A DNA stretch of 64,000 nucleotides from Ophiura sarsii. Its lineage: Eukaryota; Echinodermata; Ophiuroidea; Amphilepidida; Ophiuridae. The DNA lies in NCBI GenBank assembly GCA_035610835.1, contig CM069449.1, positions 36,339,887 to 36,403,886 on the forward strand, written 5' to 3'. The position numbers and the translations under genes were made by a program. Within the stretch, counting starts at the first letter, position 1. Each line of letters opens with the position of its first letter. The notes under the pieces are model-generated. The model did no database searches, was not told the origin of the DNA, and saw only the letters and a list, made by a program, of their open reading frames with translations. This document shows positions 11,163 to 23,228 of this stretch, in pieces.

Positions 11163-11644
11163 CAGGGGTGTACTTTCGGCGCGAATCCGCGAATCGATTC
11201 GCGTAAAGATTCGCGTAAAATCACTACCGCGCGAATCCAGGTGGATTCTCGCCAAAAAAAAAAAAAAAAAAAAAAATTTCAACTTTTTTTTTTTTCAACT
11301 TTTTTCTTCTTCTTTTTAAGTCCAAAACAGGACCTTAGATGACTGGTATTTGACCCTTAGTCAAAAAACTTTCCGAATTTGGAAGTTATGCAAGCTTATA
11401 TAGCCTTATTCTTGATATTATTTTAATTAATTTTAAGAAGTGTTTGATTCAATTTGTGTACTATTATTTTCTAAGTATACAATAGTACAATAAATGTTTA
11501 AAATGTGGAATTTAAATTCAGTAAAAAGGATTCTCGCAAAAATATTCTGCGAGAATCCATTTGCGAGAATCCATGGATTCTCGCAAAATTCCTCTGCGAG
11601 AATCCATTTGGATTCTCGCAGGATGTCGCGAAAGTACACCCCTG
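11163..11644. mobile_element. hAT-like MITE, complete copy
   Basis: This is a 482-bp element with perfect 16-bp ends CAGGGGTGTACTTTCG and its inverse. Next to both ends are repeated GCGAGAATCC/GGATTCTCGC words, as hAT transposase subterminal sites often are. It is flanked by AGAGG at 11158-11162 and 11645-11649. The uninterrupted version of the target, 'gctcaagaggggtcct', is present near 10733 and 10958, so the 5-bp duplication is read directly. The CAGGGGTG terminus is hAT-like; 8 bp is the usual hAT duplication, but 5-bp groups exist. It has no coding capacity. Confidence 0.9.
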
Positions 11645-11790
11645 AGAGGGGTCCTTAACTTCTGAAAATGAATCCCTCAACTCAAGAGGCAAACAATGTA
11701 AATTCCATTGTTTCAAGGAGCTGTCCAAACGAATTATATTAATAAGATTATTTTGACAATCAATCCGTTTTACAAAATTACAATACTAGG

Positions 11791-13485
11791 GAAGTGAACG
11801 CATAAACAAACAATATTATAATAATGTAAAAGCTGAATGCAAACTGCTTATCTACAAAACAGCCTGTGTACCTGTACAGTATTTCCAGTATTATTTATTA
11901 TTGAATAATATAAACATAAACAAATGATGACGCGTCATCATACCACGTGGCGGTCAGTGCAGGGCTATTTTTGCGTGAAATATTAGGCCTTTTATTTCAG
12001 GTAACTGTTTTAAGCAAATACTAAAATGAACGTCGCAAAAATATTTACCGCGAATATTTTCAACATAAATTGTATGGTAATTAAATCCAAACCACCGTTT
12101 TAAAGTAAAACTATGTAAACTCTGTTGCTACTGTACATGTATAGCCTATGTATTATAGGCAACACATCATAGCTTTCTTCTGGGAAACAAGGTGGGCGGC
12201 TCCCGGGGCGGCTAGTTAGCTTTAACAGTAAACATGTGTACTGTTTGAGTATGGTTGCTTCGCAAATTACGACACATGGAATATTAACAAGCGATTACCA
12301 TGATTTTATTCTGCTGGCCTTGGGATGATTTAAAATTGTTGGGATTTGATATTAAATGTACATCATGTTACATGAAGGATTGAAGGGTAAGTCAACTAAC
12401 TAGCACTAGCAGAATTCGGGTGGGGAAGATAGATGATGTGATATTTAAAATAATAATTGAGAGACAAGTACGCGAGGGTGCGGCGAGTCTTTTCTCTTTC
12501 TTTCTAACAAAAATGACAGCTTGATTGTTTTATGGCGCTAGTCATGACAGTTCGTTCTCGTAAAACCAATAATCATTGTAATATTATCTGGGCCTAACAA
12601 TAGGATACTCCAAGCATCGGCAATCTGATTAACAGCGCGATGTCATCGGACATCAGCGCTGTACACATGGTCTTTAAAATTGGATCGATATCAACGCAGT
12701 CAACGCAATTACTGTGCGTGGGAATCTCGATGACATTGCGTTGAGATTGAGCTGAGATTACGTTGATCTTGCGATGTCATCGGAGGTCAGCGCGCTGATA
12801 TCGTTCACTCTAAACAGAACTGTACTGTACATGTAATGTTCGTGTGCAGACACGCTCAAGCCAAGGACTATTCCAGAAGTCCACCACGTGTTTGAAAATA
12901 ATTGCGTGCGCGATGTCGCATTGACAGGGTGCAACATTCGTTGCTAGTATTGCACACTACGTAGCGCAAATACTGACCACAGCGGATCGATGCTATTCAG
13001 ATAAAAATAAATCAAATCAAAGATGGTAATTCGAGAAACATTGCTGACTCCCAATTTTAGTCGCACAATTGGGCGCTCTTTTAATGGATTCGCACAAATA
13101 AAATACAAATAAACTGAGACTATGCCGCCCTCATACATCGTTCAATTAATTGTACAGTGCCAGGGAACGTCCGGTAATCTTGAATACTAGTGGATGTACT
13201 CTTATGAATAAACATGGCGACGCGCGGTAATGAATGAAAACAAACTTTCTTCAGCGTAAACATATCAAAATGCGCCACAAATTAATGGGAATATATTGAA
13301 AATGATGAAACTTCTCTGCCAGGAATAACTTGCAGAATTAATAAGTTGTCATTTAGGTAAGAAAATCGGACTAAAAAGTAAGCTTATTTGATGATTTGCA
13401 AAATCTGAATCGGGATCTGAATCTGCCCGATCTGTAGATTTTCAGATCGGAGATCGGTAGTTCCGATCTTGGGGTGGATCGGCCA
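11791..13485. other. Mostly unique DNA without a recognised gene
   Basis: No convincing coding frame was seen. The stretch 12590-12800 has repeated 'gcgatgtcatcgga' and 'cagcgc' words, some in inverse order. The stretch 13400-13490 has repeated 'gatcgg' and 'gatctga' words just before the LINE begins, and may be a repeat edge. Small open frames are compatible with chance. Confidence 0.4.
11925..11950. promoter_or_regulatory. Paired palindromes: CRE-like and E-box
   Basis: TGATGACGCGTCATCA (11925-11940) is a perfect 16-bp palindrome containing TGACG/CGTCA half sites of the ATF/CREB type. Two bases on lies CCACGTGG (11943-11950), an E-box palindrome. The pairing is visible in the sequence. A regulatory role is inference only, as no adjacent gene is recognised. 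Confidence 0.35.
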
Positions 13486-13559
13486 ACACTACATGTATCC
13501 TAACATTGGGGATGGCATTTGACACTGTAAACCATGATATTTTCTTTGAAAAACTGAAG

Positions 13560-14084
13560 TCAAACTTGATAAAAGATGGCATAATCACCTTTTACTAATT
13601 GTGTATAAATGTTTAAGAAATATAAGTCCATCATACTTATCGATGCAGTTTGAATTTATTCATAATAACCATTGTCATGTAACAAGAAATCACACAAGTA
13701 ATACTTTGGTTGTACCGAAATTTAAGTCGAACTCAGGTATGCGAACGTTTCATGTTAGGGCAGCATATGCCTGGAACAACATGCCATCAACAATCAGAAC
13801 CGAGCTTGAGAATATGTCAGTGCAACAATTTAAAACAAAGATCCATGGAATTTAAATTTTGTGTTCTAAAGTATATTACAATTCTGCATTTCCTTGCTGA
13901 ATTTATCTGATGGTTCTGAATATACAGTATATATTTATGTAAATAGTTGTTATATTCCATGTATATATATTGTAAATAATTATGTATTTTTCTCTGTGAA
14001 ATGAGGGCCTGCTTGGAAAGCAGTGCTTGACACTGAAGCTGTTTACCCTCAATAAAGAAAGATCAAATAATAATAATAATAATA
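13560..14084 (+). mobile_element. 5'-truncated LINE 3' end inserted in the larger LINE
   Basis: An open frame at 13601-13855 encodes the C-terminal domain of a LINE polyprotein ('YKCLRNISPSYLS', 'FHVRAAYAWNNMPS'). It is followed by a 3' UTR with 'gagggcctgcttggaaagca', AATAAA near 14050 and an (AAT)n tail to about 14084. Its sequence is closely similar to the minus-strand copy at 20433-22336. After its tail the host LINE resumes with 'atggggtaagtaaatatg'. Confidence 0.8.
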
Positions 14085-14488
14085 TGGGGTAAGTAAATAT
14101 GTTATGAACTGGTTTCGTAGTTATTTAAGCAATCATACTCAATTTACATGTACAAGTATTGATCGAGTATTATCTTGGAGTATTATCTAGCCGTAAGCAA
14201 ATTAAGTGTGGAGTGCCCCAGGGCTCAATTGATGGCTCTCTTGCTTTTCTTGTATATATAAATGATTTACCAAATTGTGTTTCTCATTGTAAAGTTAGCA
14301 TGTATGCAGATGATACAGCTCTTTATTATGCATCTAGTCACCTAGTTCAGTTGATGACATTATAAAATGTATCAATGAAGACCTTGTGTCTGTAAGAAAT
14401 TGGCTTCAATTCAATAAACTTAGTTTAAATGTAAACAAATCAGAGTTTATGCTGATCTCATCAGGCAACATTTAGCCACTATTGATCA

Positions 14489-15830
14489 GGCCAAAAAAAA
14501 AAAAAGTTATATTGCCCTTTCCCGACCGACCGAAAAAATCAAAATATCTCGGTCGCGACTTTGGAATTTTCTTTTACTTTTTTCAACTCAAAATTTCAAT
14601 TTCATGACATTCCTGCCGACGAAAATGGTAAAGTGATTGATATTTCGTTTAAATATAGATGTAGACTCAATATTTCCAGCTATATTCACCTGATCATGCA
14701 GGGTCAAGGATCGCATGTGCCCGGCGCAAACCACGGACTACCGTAACAAGCTTGCAAACTCAATGTGTGTGTTTCTAGATTTTAGCGCCCATGATTTTTT
14801 TGTTTATGTAAACAATAGAATAAAATACAAAGTAATGTAAGACATATTTGATGTTGTATTTCGTCATAAAATATTGGAATGAATATATGAGAAAGAAGTG
14901 TACCAATTTATATGGTTGTTTAATGAAGCTAAACGTTTCATTAAATATTTAAATAATTTTCTTAATTTAATTGCCGCGTAGCCGAGTCTCATACCCGGGC
15001 CTGCGGGTGGCCTCAAACGGCACCTATGCTACGAATATTCACCGTCTTTAGCGCTCATAGTCCGAGACTTATATTTTGATGGATACATTTCTTGCATATT
15101 CTATTAAAAATAGCAGGCTGTGTACGTAGATAGAAAACTACAATGCATAGTTTTAGTGTTTTTTCGACTCAACTCTATATTAAATTGTATTTTTATATTT
15201 AAACCCCGGGGAAAACTACGAAAAATAAGAGGCACAACTCTTTTCTTTTCTTCTTCGCCATTCTTTATAGCCAAGATGCGCGCGCACATAGAAATTGGGA
15301 ATTTCCCATTTAACCCCGTGCACTCTCTGTTGTAGTCTCGAATATAGATTGTGGCTGATACGATGGCTACGTAGAGTTCATACGAATATTTAAAGCGATG
15401 GCTCAAATCTGTGTTAAAGCGTCTTGTAAAGCGTGCGGTGTGCTCAAAGCGTGCGGCGTGTTTTGAGTTGTTTATTGAAATTTGACAGATTTATGACAGC
15501 CCGCACATGGCCCGACAAGACTCTTTGGCCCGGCTATAGTGGAGCGAACAACATGGCGCTGGACACATTTGCCGTTTCGTTTAGCGCTACTAAAGGCCCT
15601 AAATTGATTTTCAGTAAAGTTGCTTCTGTTCTACAGTCACGGACATTTGTCCAATTGTTTAATGACCATGTGGAAGTAACAAAACAAAAAAGATTTTATA
15701 ATTTCAAGTGTGTTTTACTCTTGAGTAACACCACCAAGCTTTGTCAAAACAAAATTTGACTCACTTAGTTTAACATCTGTGGTTTCAAGTGGAATTTGGG
15801 CACTCTTTGGCATCATAAAAAAATAAAATA

Positions 15831-15861
<31 letters not shown>

Positions 15862-15928
15862 ATCCGACCTACCGACCCTAAAAAAAATCGTGGTGAAAGG
15901 GCAATATAACTTTTTTTTTTTTTTGGCC
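14489..15928. mobile_element. 1.4-kb TIR element with poly-A ends
   Basis: The left end is GGCCAAAAAAAAAAAAAG then 'ttatattgccctttc'. The right end is the inverse ('gaaagggcaatataac', a T run, GGCC). TCA flanks both sides (14486-14488 and 15929-15931), a 3-bp duplication, and the host LINE frame resumes after it. The ends also share inverted 'gaccgaccg/cggtaggtcgg' blocks. A related smaller element lies at 41443-41825. No transposase is visible. Superfamily is uncertain; the 3-bp duplication hints at Harbinger-like. Confidence 0.8.
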
Positions 15929-16129
15929 TCATCATAATTTGACATTTCAAATCAATGGACAACAGTTAACCAAAGTTGATATAAAATGTAAGCATCTTGG
16001 TGTAATTATGGATAAACATTTAACTTGGAATGAGAACATTGAATATGCACGGAAAAAAGCTTTGAAGGGTCTACACATAGTTGAAGCGAGCAAAGCCATT
16101 TCTTCCACGTGATATTCGAATTAAGAGAC

Positions 16130-19100
16130 CTTGTGTGTAAAAATCAAAGAAGTGGTGGCAGACTTTAAAATATCAATTTCCTTTATACTTTGCACATGTT
16201 TAGACCTTTGGTCAACATGTATATATTTGGTGAAAAAATTACCAATATACCTTTGGTTGCCATGGCAACGGCCAATATATGAAATTACCCAATTTTCACT
16301 ATTTTACCCATTTCACAACTTTAAAAAAGCGTAAGTATTAGGTCATATTTCTGTATGAAGAACATGCATTACAGTCCCCTTCTTTTATACAGTGAAGTAG
16401 CCATCCTTATCCTTTTCAAAAATGATGTCAACATTAACTTTCAATTTTTTAATGTGGGTTAAACCATTTTGTAGAATAGGGGTGTTTTGATTAATTTTAA
16501 TTATGCAAAAAGTGAAGGTTGTAAAAATGACATAACCCCTAAAGTGGTGCTTTTTTTAAATTAGCCTGTTCAGGGTCAATAGACAGGATGTTGGTCTACA
16601 TGTTTCAAGAAAAACAAGTTTCGGTAATTGTTGTACCGGAGAGCAGTGTTGCCAGGAACTTTGCACTTTTTCGGTTTATTGACATTTAATTCATTGTGAA
16701 AAATAGGGATTTTCAGGATTTACTTTCATAGAAAATTCTGATAAGGATTGATATGCATTCAAATGATATTTGTATCAATTCAGCATTAAGTTGGACATGA
16801 TTTGATAGTATTTAAACAACAGCGTTGCCAGATTAAACGCCCTCAATGAAGCTGTTGCTCATAACCATTAGTAGGGTCATATTCAGTGATCCAGGGAAAG
16901 CAAAGGTAGGTTAAGGGTGGGTTTTGATACTATAGGGTATTTAGAAACAAAATTAGCTCCTATTCCCCTCGCAAAAGTTTGGGCAACTGCAGACAGCTGG
17001 GATACAGCAATATCCAAAATGGCCGCCAGAGGCCATTTTGAAATGTAGAAAATGTTATGACTTCTAGACATAAACCAGGAGACATGATTGATATAATGAT
17101 ATGTGTATGTTAATTATGCCTATGAATCTATTACGGTGGATAGTTTATAATTTTTATAATTCAGCATGAAATCCAAGATGGCTGCTGGCAGCCATCTTGG
17201 AATTGATGAAATCCTATAATTTCTGTGTCTTTTTTGACTAACTTTATGCCCTGGAATCCAAAACAGTGATTATTGTATTATTATGGTATGCCTTCAACAT
17301 TATAAGTCCAAGAAGACTGACACTTGTATATCTAGATTTTCATATGAGTGCACACCACCAAATCATATTTTGCGTTCTGGCAAAATCCGGCAGTGTTTGA
17401 AATCAAGAAAGACCCCATAGTCTAAATTTAACATCCTAGAAAAGGTAAAAATTGCTGTAAATGTACCTTAATGTTTCATAATTTGGCATTTCTTCCATAT
17501 TAGGCCCGAAATCTCTAGCTTTTTCATGAATGTTATTATTGTACATGATGTCACTGTTTCCACCAATTTAGAGCAAAACAAATCCCGGATCTTAGAATAT
17601 AGGCAGCCTATCGTACCTAAGATAGATATCATTGGCCCGTAGCGGGGGAAAATGCCGGTTAACCCCCACAAAAGGGATTGTTTTTAAGCAGAAGACATCT
17701 TGATCTTCAACAAAAACAATGATTTGAATGAACCAGTTAGCTCTTTAAGGTGAGATAAATTAACACGAACTTGACCTCTAAACCACACAAAGCAATAGGG
17801 TACTTATTTGGTGGTGTGGGACCATATCGGCCAAACCATTCAACCTAGAAACACAATAGACGTTGCTCTTGAATAATTTAATGTTCATGAAATCTGTCTA
17901 GGATTCCCTGTAAGAGTTAATTATTCTCACCATGGATATCAAAGAAAGCCACCAACAACCATTTTAGAACATTTATGGTGCATTTCTTTTGAGCCAAACT
18001 AACTTAGTGATGATGAAAGGGTATCATAATGGACTATGAGAAATCCATTACAGAGGCAAACGGGTGTCAATCATTTTGAGATCATGTTTAGTATAAAAGC
18101 ATCCATGGGTGGATTCAAGTTACAGAAGTCAGCTGTTGCTAGCAAACTTGAATTGTCTTGGCAAGTTTAAAATGTAGCAAGGCAAAACAGAAAGAAAAAT
18201 CATGTGTGTTAAATGAAGATAGCAGACCCCGAATTCGCCCCTCTTCTGATGCTACCAGGATTTTTGTGCCTCTATTGAAACATCAAGCTGGTGATAATTC
18301 CGTTCATATCTTTTCACTAGATCGTAATTTGGCAAATCTGTATCTATATTGACTTTTGCGCTTCAATTGTGTTTTGCCTTTTACTCATTTATATAGTTTG
18401 TTAATTTGTTATGGTATTTTATGGTTGTAAAGGTTGTGCGTTTTCTTAATTTTTAATTTATTGATTTTATCTTTGTGCGGCGCATTGAGTTTCCTTGCGG
18501 TTTAAAATGCGTCCTTTAAATGCCTGTTTATTAATATCATTATTATGTGGCCCCGACTTTGCAGTCCTAAATACTACGAATTATTACGCAAAATCCTCTC
18601 CCCAAGCTAAAATGTAGGCACCAAATTGCTACCCGGGCAAGCTCTTGTGTGTTAGCGGATCGAATCAGGGTCGGACCGCGGTGGTTTGTTTGTTCAAAAT
18701 CCCTCAATGTTTCCCCCTCCTCCTGATCCACACCAAAATATCTCCGTCGGGGTAAGGGTTAAAGACCAAAAACGAAACTAGAGTGATGCATTGTATTGCA
18801 TGAACTTCTAAAGTTTTTTATCGTTAAAAACTAAAATTTGTAAAGTAAAATTTGTTAATTAAAGCAGCTACCGTGTTGTATCATACTTTTTATTTGTCCT
18901 TATAACATTTGCAACAATTATTCGTGGTCAACAACAGTACAGGATTTTGTAACTGAAATCCACCCATGCTTTTGGGGCTTTTATACTGAAAATGATTGAA
19001 AAACTTGCCTCTGGAATGTATTCAGCATTGTGGAATTATTGAAGAAATGCCCCTTTATCATATTTAAGAACATCATAACATTTCTAAAATAGTCGTCAAG

Positions 19101-20240
19101 TAGCCATCTTGAATCTTTCATAATGAGTACAATTAACCCATACATGTCATTAAATACTAGTAGGTTTTAGAATAATTTCATATAAATAAGATGAGAGCAA
19201 CATCTACATTATGTTTCTAGATTATATTTCATGCTGGAAACAACTTCAGAATAATAAAATAACTACTGAATATAGGATTCCAAGGCATAACGTTAGTCAA
19301 AACAGACACCTAAATAACGTGTCCTGGTTAAGGTGTTCAAATGTTATGTGATTTTATCAATTCCAAGATGGCCGCTGGCAGCCATCTTGTATTTCATGCT
19401 GAATACAGCCTCCAAATCATAAAATAACCACCGTATTAGATTCCTAGTCATAAAATTAGTAAAAAGAGATACCTCAATCTTGTCTCTGGGTTAATGTGTC
19501 CAGAAGTTATGTGATTTTCTAAATTCCAAGATGGCTTCTGGGGGCCATTTTGGATATTGCTACAATACATATGCTGCAGAACAGTCTTAAGAATGGGCCA
19601 TTGCTTGAGAATAAGTGTTTAAAGGTACTTTGTGATGCTTGGTTTCCTGTTAAAACATTCGTAGGGGCTCATTTCCCCCCAAAAAACACTGTTATTTTAT
19701 GGGAAAATGTCAAACTTTCAGGCAACACTGTTCGCCTCTGTCAAAATTACCGAAACTTTTTTTTGTTTATTTAGGTAAAGTACTACCTAGTCTAGCCACA
19801 TTGATAATAGAAATTTTTAAAAAGCACCACTTTGGGGTTTACAGCTCGTTGAACATTGCTATATTTCAGGAAATAAATATTTACAAAAAACACCCCTATT
19901 TCAAACAATGGTATAACCCAAGTAGGCCATGATGGTTGTTTGAGAACTGCATTTCTAGAAAGCTTATGTGTTGCAAATCATGTGGTGTGACTGTCAAGTT
20001 CTACCTCTACTTTCCCTACATATGGTGAATCTTAAAAGTTTGAAATATTTTAGCCTTATAAAAGTGCTGAAATAGGCCAAAACGTGTCATTTTGATATTT
20101 TGGCCGTTGCTATGGTAACGAACGTCCAGCGGTGACCTAATTTGGATTTTTATAGACTTTGACCAATGCTGCACCCTGACATTAAAAAAAAAAAAATTAA
20201 AAAAATTTGAAGTCTGCCAACATTTTTTGATTTTCTTTGA
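16130..20240. mobile_element. 4.1-kb foldback (long inverted-repeat) element
   Basis: Left arm (about 16137-18120) and right arm (about 18955-20238) are imperfect inverse copies. Matching blocks include 'gtggcagactt' at the tips, 'ggcaacggccaatat' (16264), 'gtttcggtaatt' (16618 against about 19745), 'cagaggcaa' (18055 against about 19010) and 'catgggtgga' (18105 against about 18965). The arms differ in length through indels. The loop (about 18120-18955) has a LINE-tail-like stretch ('gcggcgcattgag', 'taaaatgcg') near 18477. No transposase is recognised. Exact ends and target duplication are not resolved. Confidence 0.75.
16256..16269. promoter_or_regulatory. RFX X-box-like palindrome in foldback arm
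   Basis: GTTGCCATGGCAAC is a perfect palindrome that fits the RFX X-box (GTNRCC-RGYAAC). The opposite arm keeps a version, GTTGCTATGGTAAC, at 20106-20119. It may be chance conservation of the arms; no gene is nearby. Confidence 0.35.
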
Positions 20241-20567
20241 TTGGTACGCAAAGTTGCTCTTAAGACTGTATACAGTGCCATAGTGCTTCCTCGTCTGCAG
20301 TATTGTAATATTGTATGGGGAAATTGTGGTTTAACTTCAGCATCTCGTCTTCAAATTATTCAAAACAGGTCTGCTCGTATTATTTGTGGAGTAGCTTGGG
20401 ACACACCTAGTCGTGAGGTTCTTAACACACTTATTATTATTTATATTATTTAATCTTTCTTTATTGAGGGTAAACAGCTTCAGTGTCAAGCACTGCTTTC
20501 CAAGCAGGCCCTCATTAACAGAAAATATTACATTATTTACAAAGAAATGTTTAAATATTTACACATA

Positions 20568-20798
20568 CACTGAGCCAAAAAAGAAACTTATACAATTTTA
20601 ACAGATCACCATAGGGTCAGTACACATTTCTCTTGTATCATTGAAGCAAACAATTGGTTATTGACTGCCATTTGAAGCAATACATTGCTGTAATATTGTA
20701 TCCAAATTTGGTACATTTTCATGCACAGAATTTTATTTGGTGATCTGTTAAAATTTTATAAGCTTTTTATTTTTATAAGTTTCTTTTTTGGCTCAGTG
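20568..20798. mobile_element. Tc1/mariner-type MITE, 231 bp
   Basis: The ends are CACTGAGCCAAAAAAGAAAC and its inverse, near perfect over about 25 bp, with TA on both sides (20566-20567 and 20799-20800). Internal 'gatcacca' and 'tggtgatc' blocks extend the symmetry. It has no coding content. The TA duplication and CACTG-type terminus fit a mariner relative. Confidence 0.85.
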
Positions 20799-20840
20799 TA
20801 TATACATGAATCAAACATAAATAAGATAAATACAGAATTA

Positions 20841-22014
20841 CAGTCTATCCATCTGAGAGCGATCTTTGGTGCTCGGATGGGCAGGGGAGATGAGTAAAAA
20901 TAAGATGTGCTGTTTTCTGGCGTATATTTGCTAGTTGTCGAAGGATCCCATTTTATTCCAACCTCCCGTCGAACCTCATCTATAAATGTGAATTGAAACA
21001 ACTAAGCTGCCTTATGTAAACACACACAACACTGTTCCAATGTATATTATTCTCATCACACACATGCACATAGCAGCTACGTCTAGTGTACCATTCAAAG
21101 AGAGACAAATATCGAACCATTTGCGCATTATCTGAAATCAAAAGGCTTTGAAATCGTCACCTGTGATTTCGGCCTATGAATATAATCACAAAGCTGGAAA
21201 AGATCGACAGTGATGGACTTTGAACATTTACCATAATCGTCACCTGTGATTTCGGCATATGAATAGAATTACAAAGCTGAAAAAGATCGAAGGTGATGGA
21301 CTTTTTAACATTTAGCATATTGTAGGAGGCCACATTTAATTTTTATTTGCTATCTTGTAATGTTTCCAACAGTAAATAATGTATATTTTCACTCGGATTG
21401 GCCGGGCCTATAGTAAGATAAAATGGTTGTAAAATGATATGAATCTCCGTATCCCTATGTTCTGTCTGCATGTCCGAATCAATCAGATTTCCTTGTTAAG
21501 TATAGAAAGAAACAAATACGCTTACAATGATATGGTATCAATATTGAAAGGTATGATTTTCATATTCAAACAAATATTATACAATTTGAACGTTGACCAA
21601 CTAAATAAAGTTTATTTTCTGACTTATAAAATGAAAGGTTGTCTTCCTCGGGGGTCTATCACTCTACATGTACCTGTTCATAGAGGCCTGTAGTACAGTA
21701 GAGCTTAAAATGGCACCAAATAAGACCATTAAAGATGAGATGCAGCCAGTGCTTGCCAAATTGAAAGCATTTTTTGAAATGGAGAAATTGGGAAGGGAAA
21801 GCTACCTGTCTTTGCAACGTCAATTAAACTGACTCTCATGGCACAACTTGGGTTATGATGATAAAAGTAGGTGGGTAACATAATTATTTTTTATTGTGGC
21901 CGTTTTTCACTCTACTGATTCCATCGATATTTTTGTCAGAAAATAGCCTCCTCTCCCAGTCAATGGAACGGCTGAGTCACGTGGTTGGAAGATCGGTCTC
22001 AGATGGATAGACTA
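20841..22014. mobile_element. TA-flanked TIR element, 1.17 kb
   Basis: Left end CAGTCTATCCATCTGAGA plus 'gcgatctt'. The inverse of the right end is TAGTCTATCCATCTGAGA plus 'ccgatctt', so the 26-bp ends differ at two positions. TA flanks both sides (20839-20840, 22015-22016). The interior has no recognisable transposase. An 83-bp duplication lies within it. Confidence 0.65.
21153..21318. repeat. Two tandem 83-bp units
   Basis: 'Atcgtcacctgtgatttcgg' begins at 21153 and again at 21236. Both are followed by a similar block ending 'gtgatggacttt'. The copies differ at roughly ten positions. Confidence 0.8.
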
Positions 22015-22608
22015 TAAGAGTACTTTGCATACGATTAAAGTTTGTTAATTTTAGACTTAAATTGATGCACAGTCATGTTCTCCAGTTCAATTTTGACTGC
22101 TGATGGTAGGCTATTCCATGCATAGGCTGCCCTAACGTGAAATGTGCGCAAGCCTGAATTGGATTTAAATTTTGGCACAGCCAATGTATTGCTGGTATGA
22201 TTTCTTGCAAGATGTGAATGGCTGTTATGAACAAATTCGAATTTAGCAGATATGTATGATGGACTTATATTTCTCAAACATTTAAAAACCATAAGAGTTA
22301 GATGATTATGCCATCTTTTATCAAGTTTTACCCATTTAAGGGGGGACTTAAAGAGCTACTTGGGAGATTTTTTTGGTGTGTTTTTTCGTACTAAATTAAA
22401 AATTCAGAATCTCTGAAACATTTTCCCGTTTAAAGTAATGAAAACAACCGACGGAAAAGTGTTGAAATCTATAGTTTGAAAGTTCGCTCTACTAGACGGA
22501 ATAGCCAAAAACGATTTATTGCGGCGTACAAACAGAGGTCATCGTGTGACGTCATAGAAAGTAGAAAAAAATCATATCGATACAAATTACAATCGCTGTC
22601 AGCCAACT

Positions 22609-22680
22609 CCCCTCATGGTCTAGTGGTTAGCGTACAGGACTCATGAACGAAAGGTTACTGGTTCGAATCCCGGTGTTGTA
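22609..22680 (+). tRNA. tRNA-like sequence (Met CAT-like), probably a pseudogene or SINE head
   Basis: The A box TGGTCTAGTGG and a perfect B box GGTTCGAATCC are in place. An anticodon loop CTCATGA would give anticodon CAT. The acceptor ends do not pair and the anticodon and T stems have mismatches, so a working tRNA is unlikely. It can still be a pol III promoter. It lies in the left arm of the TTAA foldback. Confidence 0.55.
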
Positions 22681-23228
22681 GAATTTTGCGTATAAACCTT
22701 GTTTGATATTTTTTCGACAAAAGAAATATATCGTATATCAGTTTCAATATTTGCCAGGTTCACAAATTATACGGTCTGAGTTCAGTGTTCATTTTGAATG
22801 TAATACATAAAATAAAACTTTAGCGTCCTTGCAATTTAAAATATAAATCAGTTATTTCTGTTTGTTGATATTAAGTTTTTTAAGAAGCCTTCCTTTGTAT
22901 TGTATTGTACACACACACAGGTTTCTCGATATTTTTACATAATTTCAAGCTTAGAAAAAAGAAAAAAGAAAACGATCTTTTCCCGAGATCAAACGACTAG
23001 ACTGCTTAGCGAAAATTTAACAGGCTGCTGCTGCTAGCCTACCAGTTCCAGTGATAACCAACACAAGCTGCCGTGTGTGGCTGCCGTCGACAGTACCTTA
23101 GTCTGTTTATTTTCCGTTATCAACATTTAGATTGGAACTGATATACAATATAATATATTTTTTTCGACAAAAGAATTATTATTTCTTTTGTCGAAAAAAA
23201 TATCAAACAAGGTTTATACGCAAAATTC

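Larger units (their letters stand above)
8886..11790. repeat. Degenerate nested tandem and segmental repeats
   Basis: Several units recur. 'Ttctacaagtacaatgta' occurs near 8932 and 9092, in blocks about 160 bp apart. The block from 'acgtttcaatttgctc' through 'ccaagggggattataac' occurs at about 9325-9510 and 10209-10395, and part of it again at 11645-11790. From 10500 to 11160 a 225-bp unit ('tttctgctttg' at 10748 and 10973) occurs about three times with minor gaps. The region is AT-rich and no gene was found apart from the LINE scrap at 9655. Confidence 0.8.
13490..20440 (+). mobile_element. LINE (CR1/L2/jockey-like) copy, split by three insertions
   Basis: Pieces of one reverse transcriptase appear in correct order on the + strand. 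They are 13505-13558 ('AFDTVNHDIFFEKL'); 14085-14488 ('NWFRSYLSNHTQF', 'GVPQGS', 'MYADDTALYY' with the YADD catalytic motif); 15932-16125 ('LGVIMDKHLTWNENI', 'PFLPRDIRIK'); and 20241-20440 ('YSAIVLPRLQYCNIVWG'). Between them lie a LINE 3' end (13560-14084), a TIR element (14489-15928) and a foldback (about 16130-20240). The frames contain stops and shifts. The final C-terminal part is replaced by the inverted LINE copy that begins near 20433. Confidence 0.8.
20433..22336 (-). mobile_element. Inverted LINE 3' end carrying two insertions
   Basis: On the minus strand the C-terminal LINE domain occupies 22035-22292 ('FKCLRNISPSYISAKF', 'FHVRAAYAWNSLPS'). The 3' UTR end with the inverse of 'gagggcctgcttggaaagca' lies at about 20495-20520 and the tail at about 20433-20455. 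Between stop and tail are a TA-flanked MITE (20568-20798) and a TA-flanked TIR element (20841-22014). Without them the 3' UTR has a length close to that of the + copy at 13856-14084. It is 5'-truncated at about 22336. Confidence 0.8.

Noticed and set aside
22609..22680. Functional tRNA-Met gene
   Set aside because: The acceptor and anticodon stems are broken and the copy is mirrored in the other arm of a foldback.
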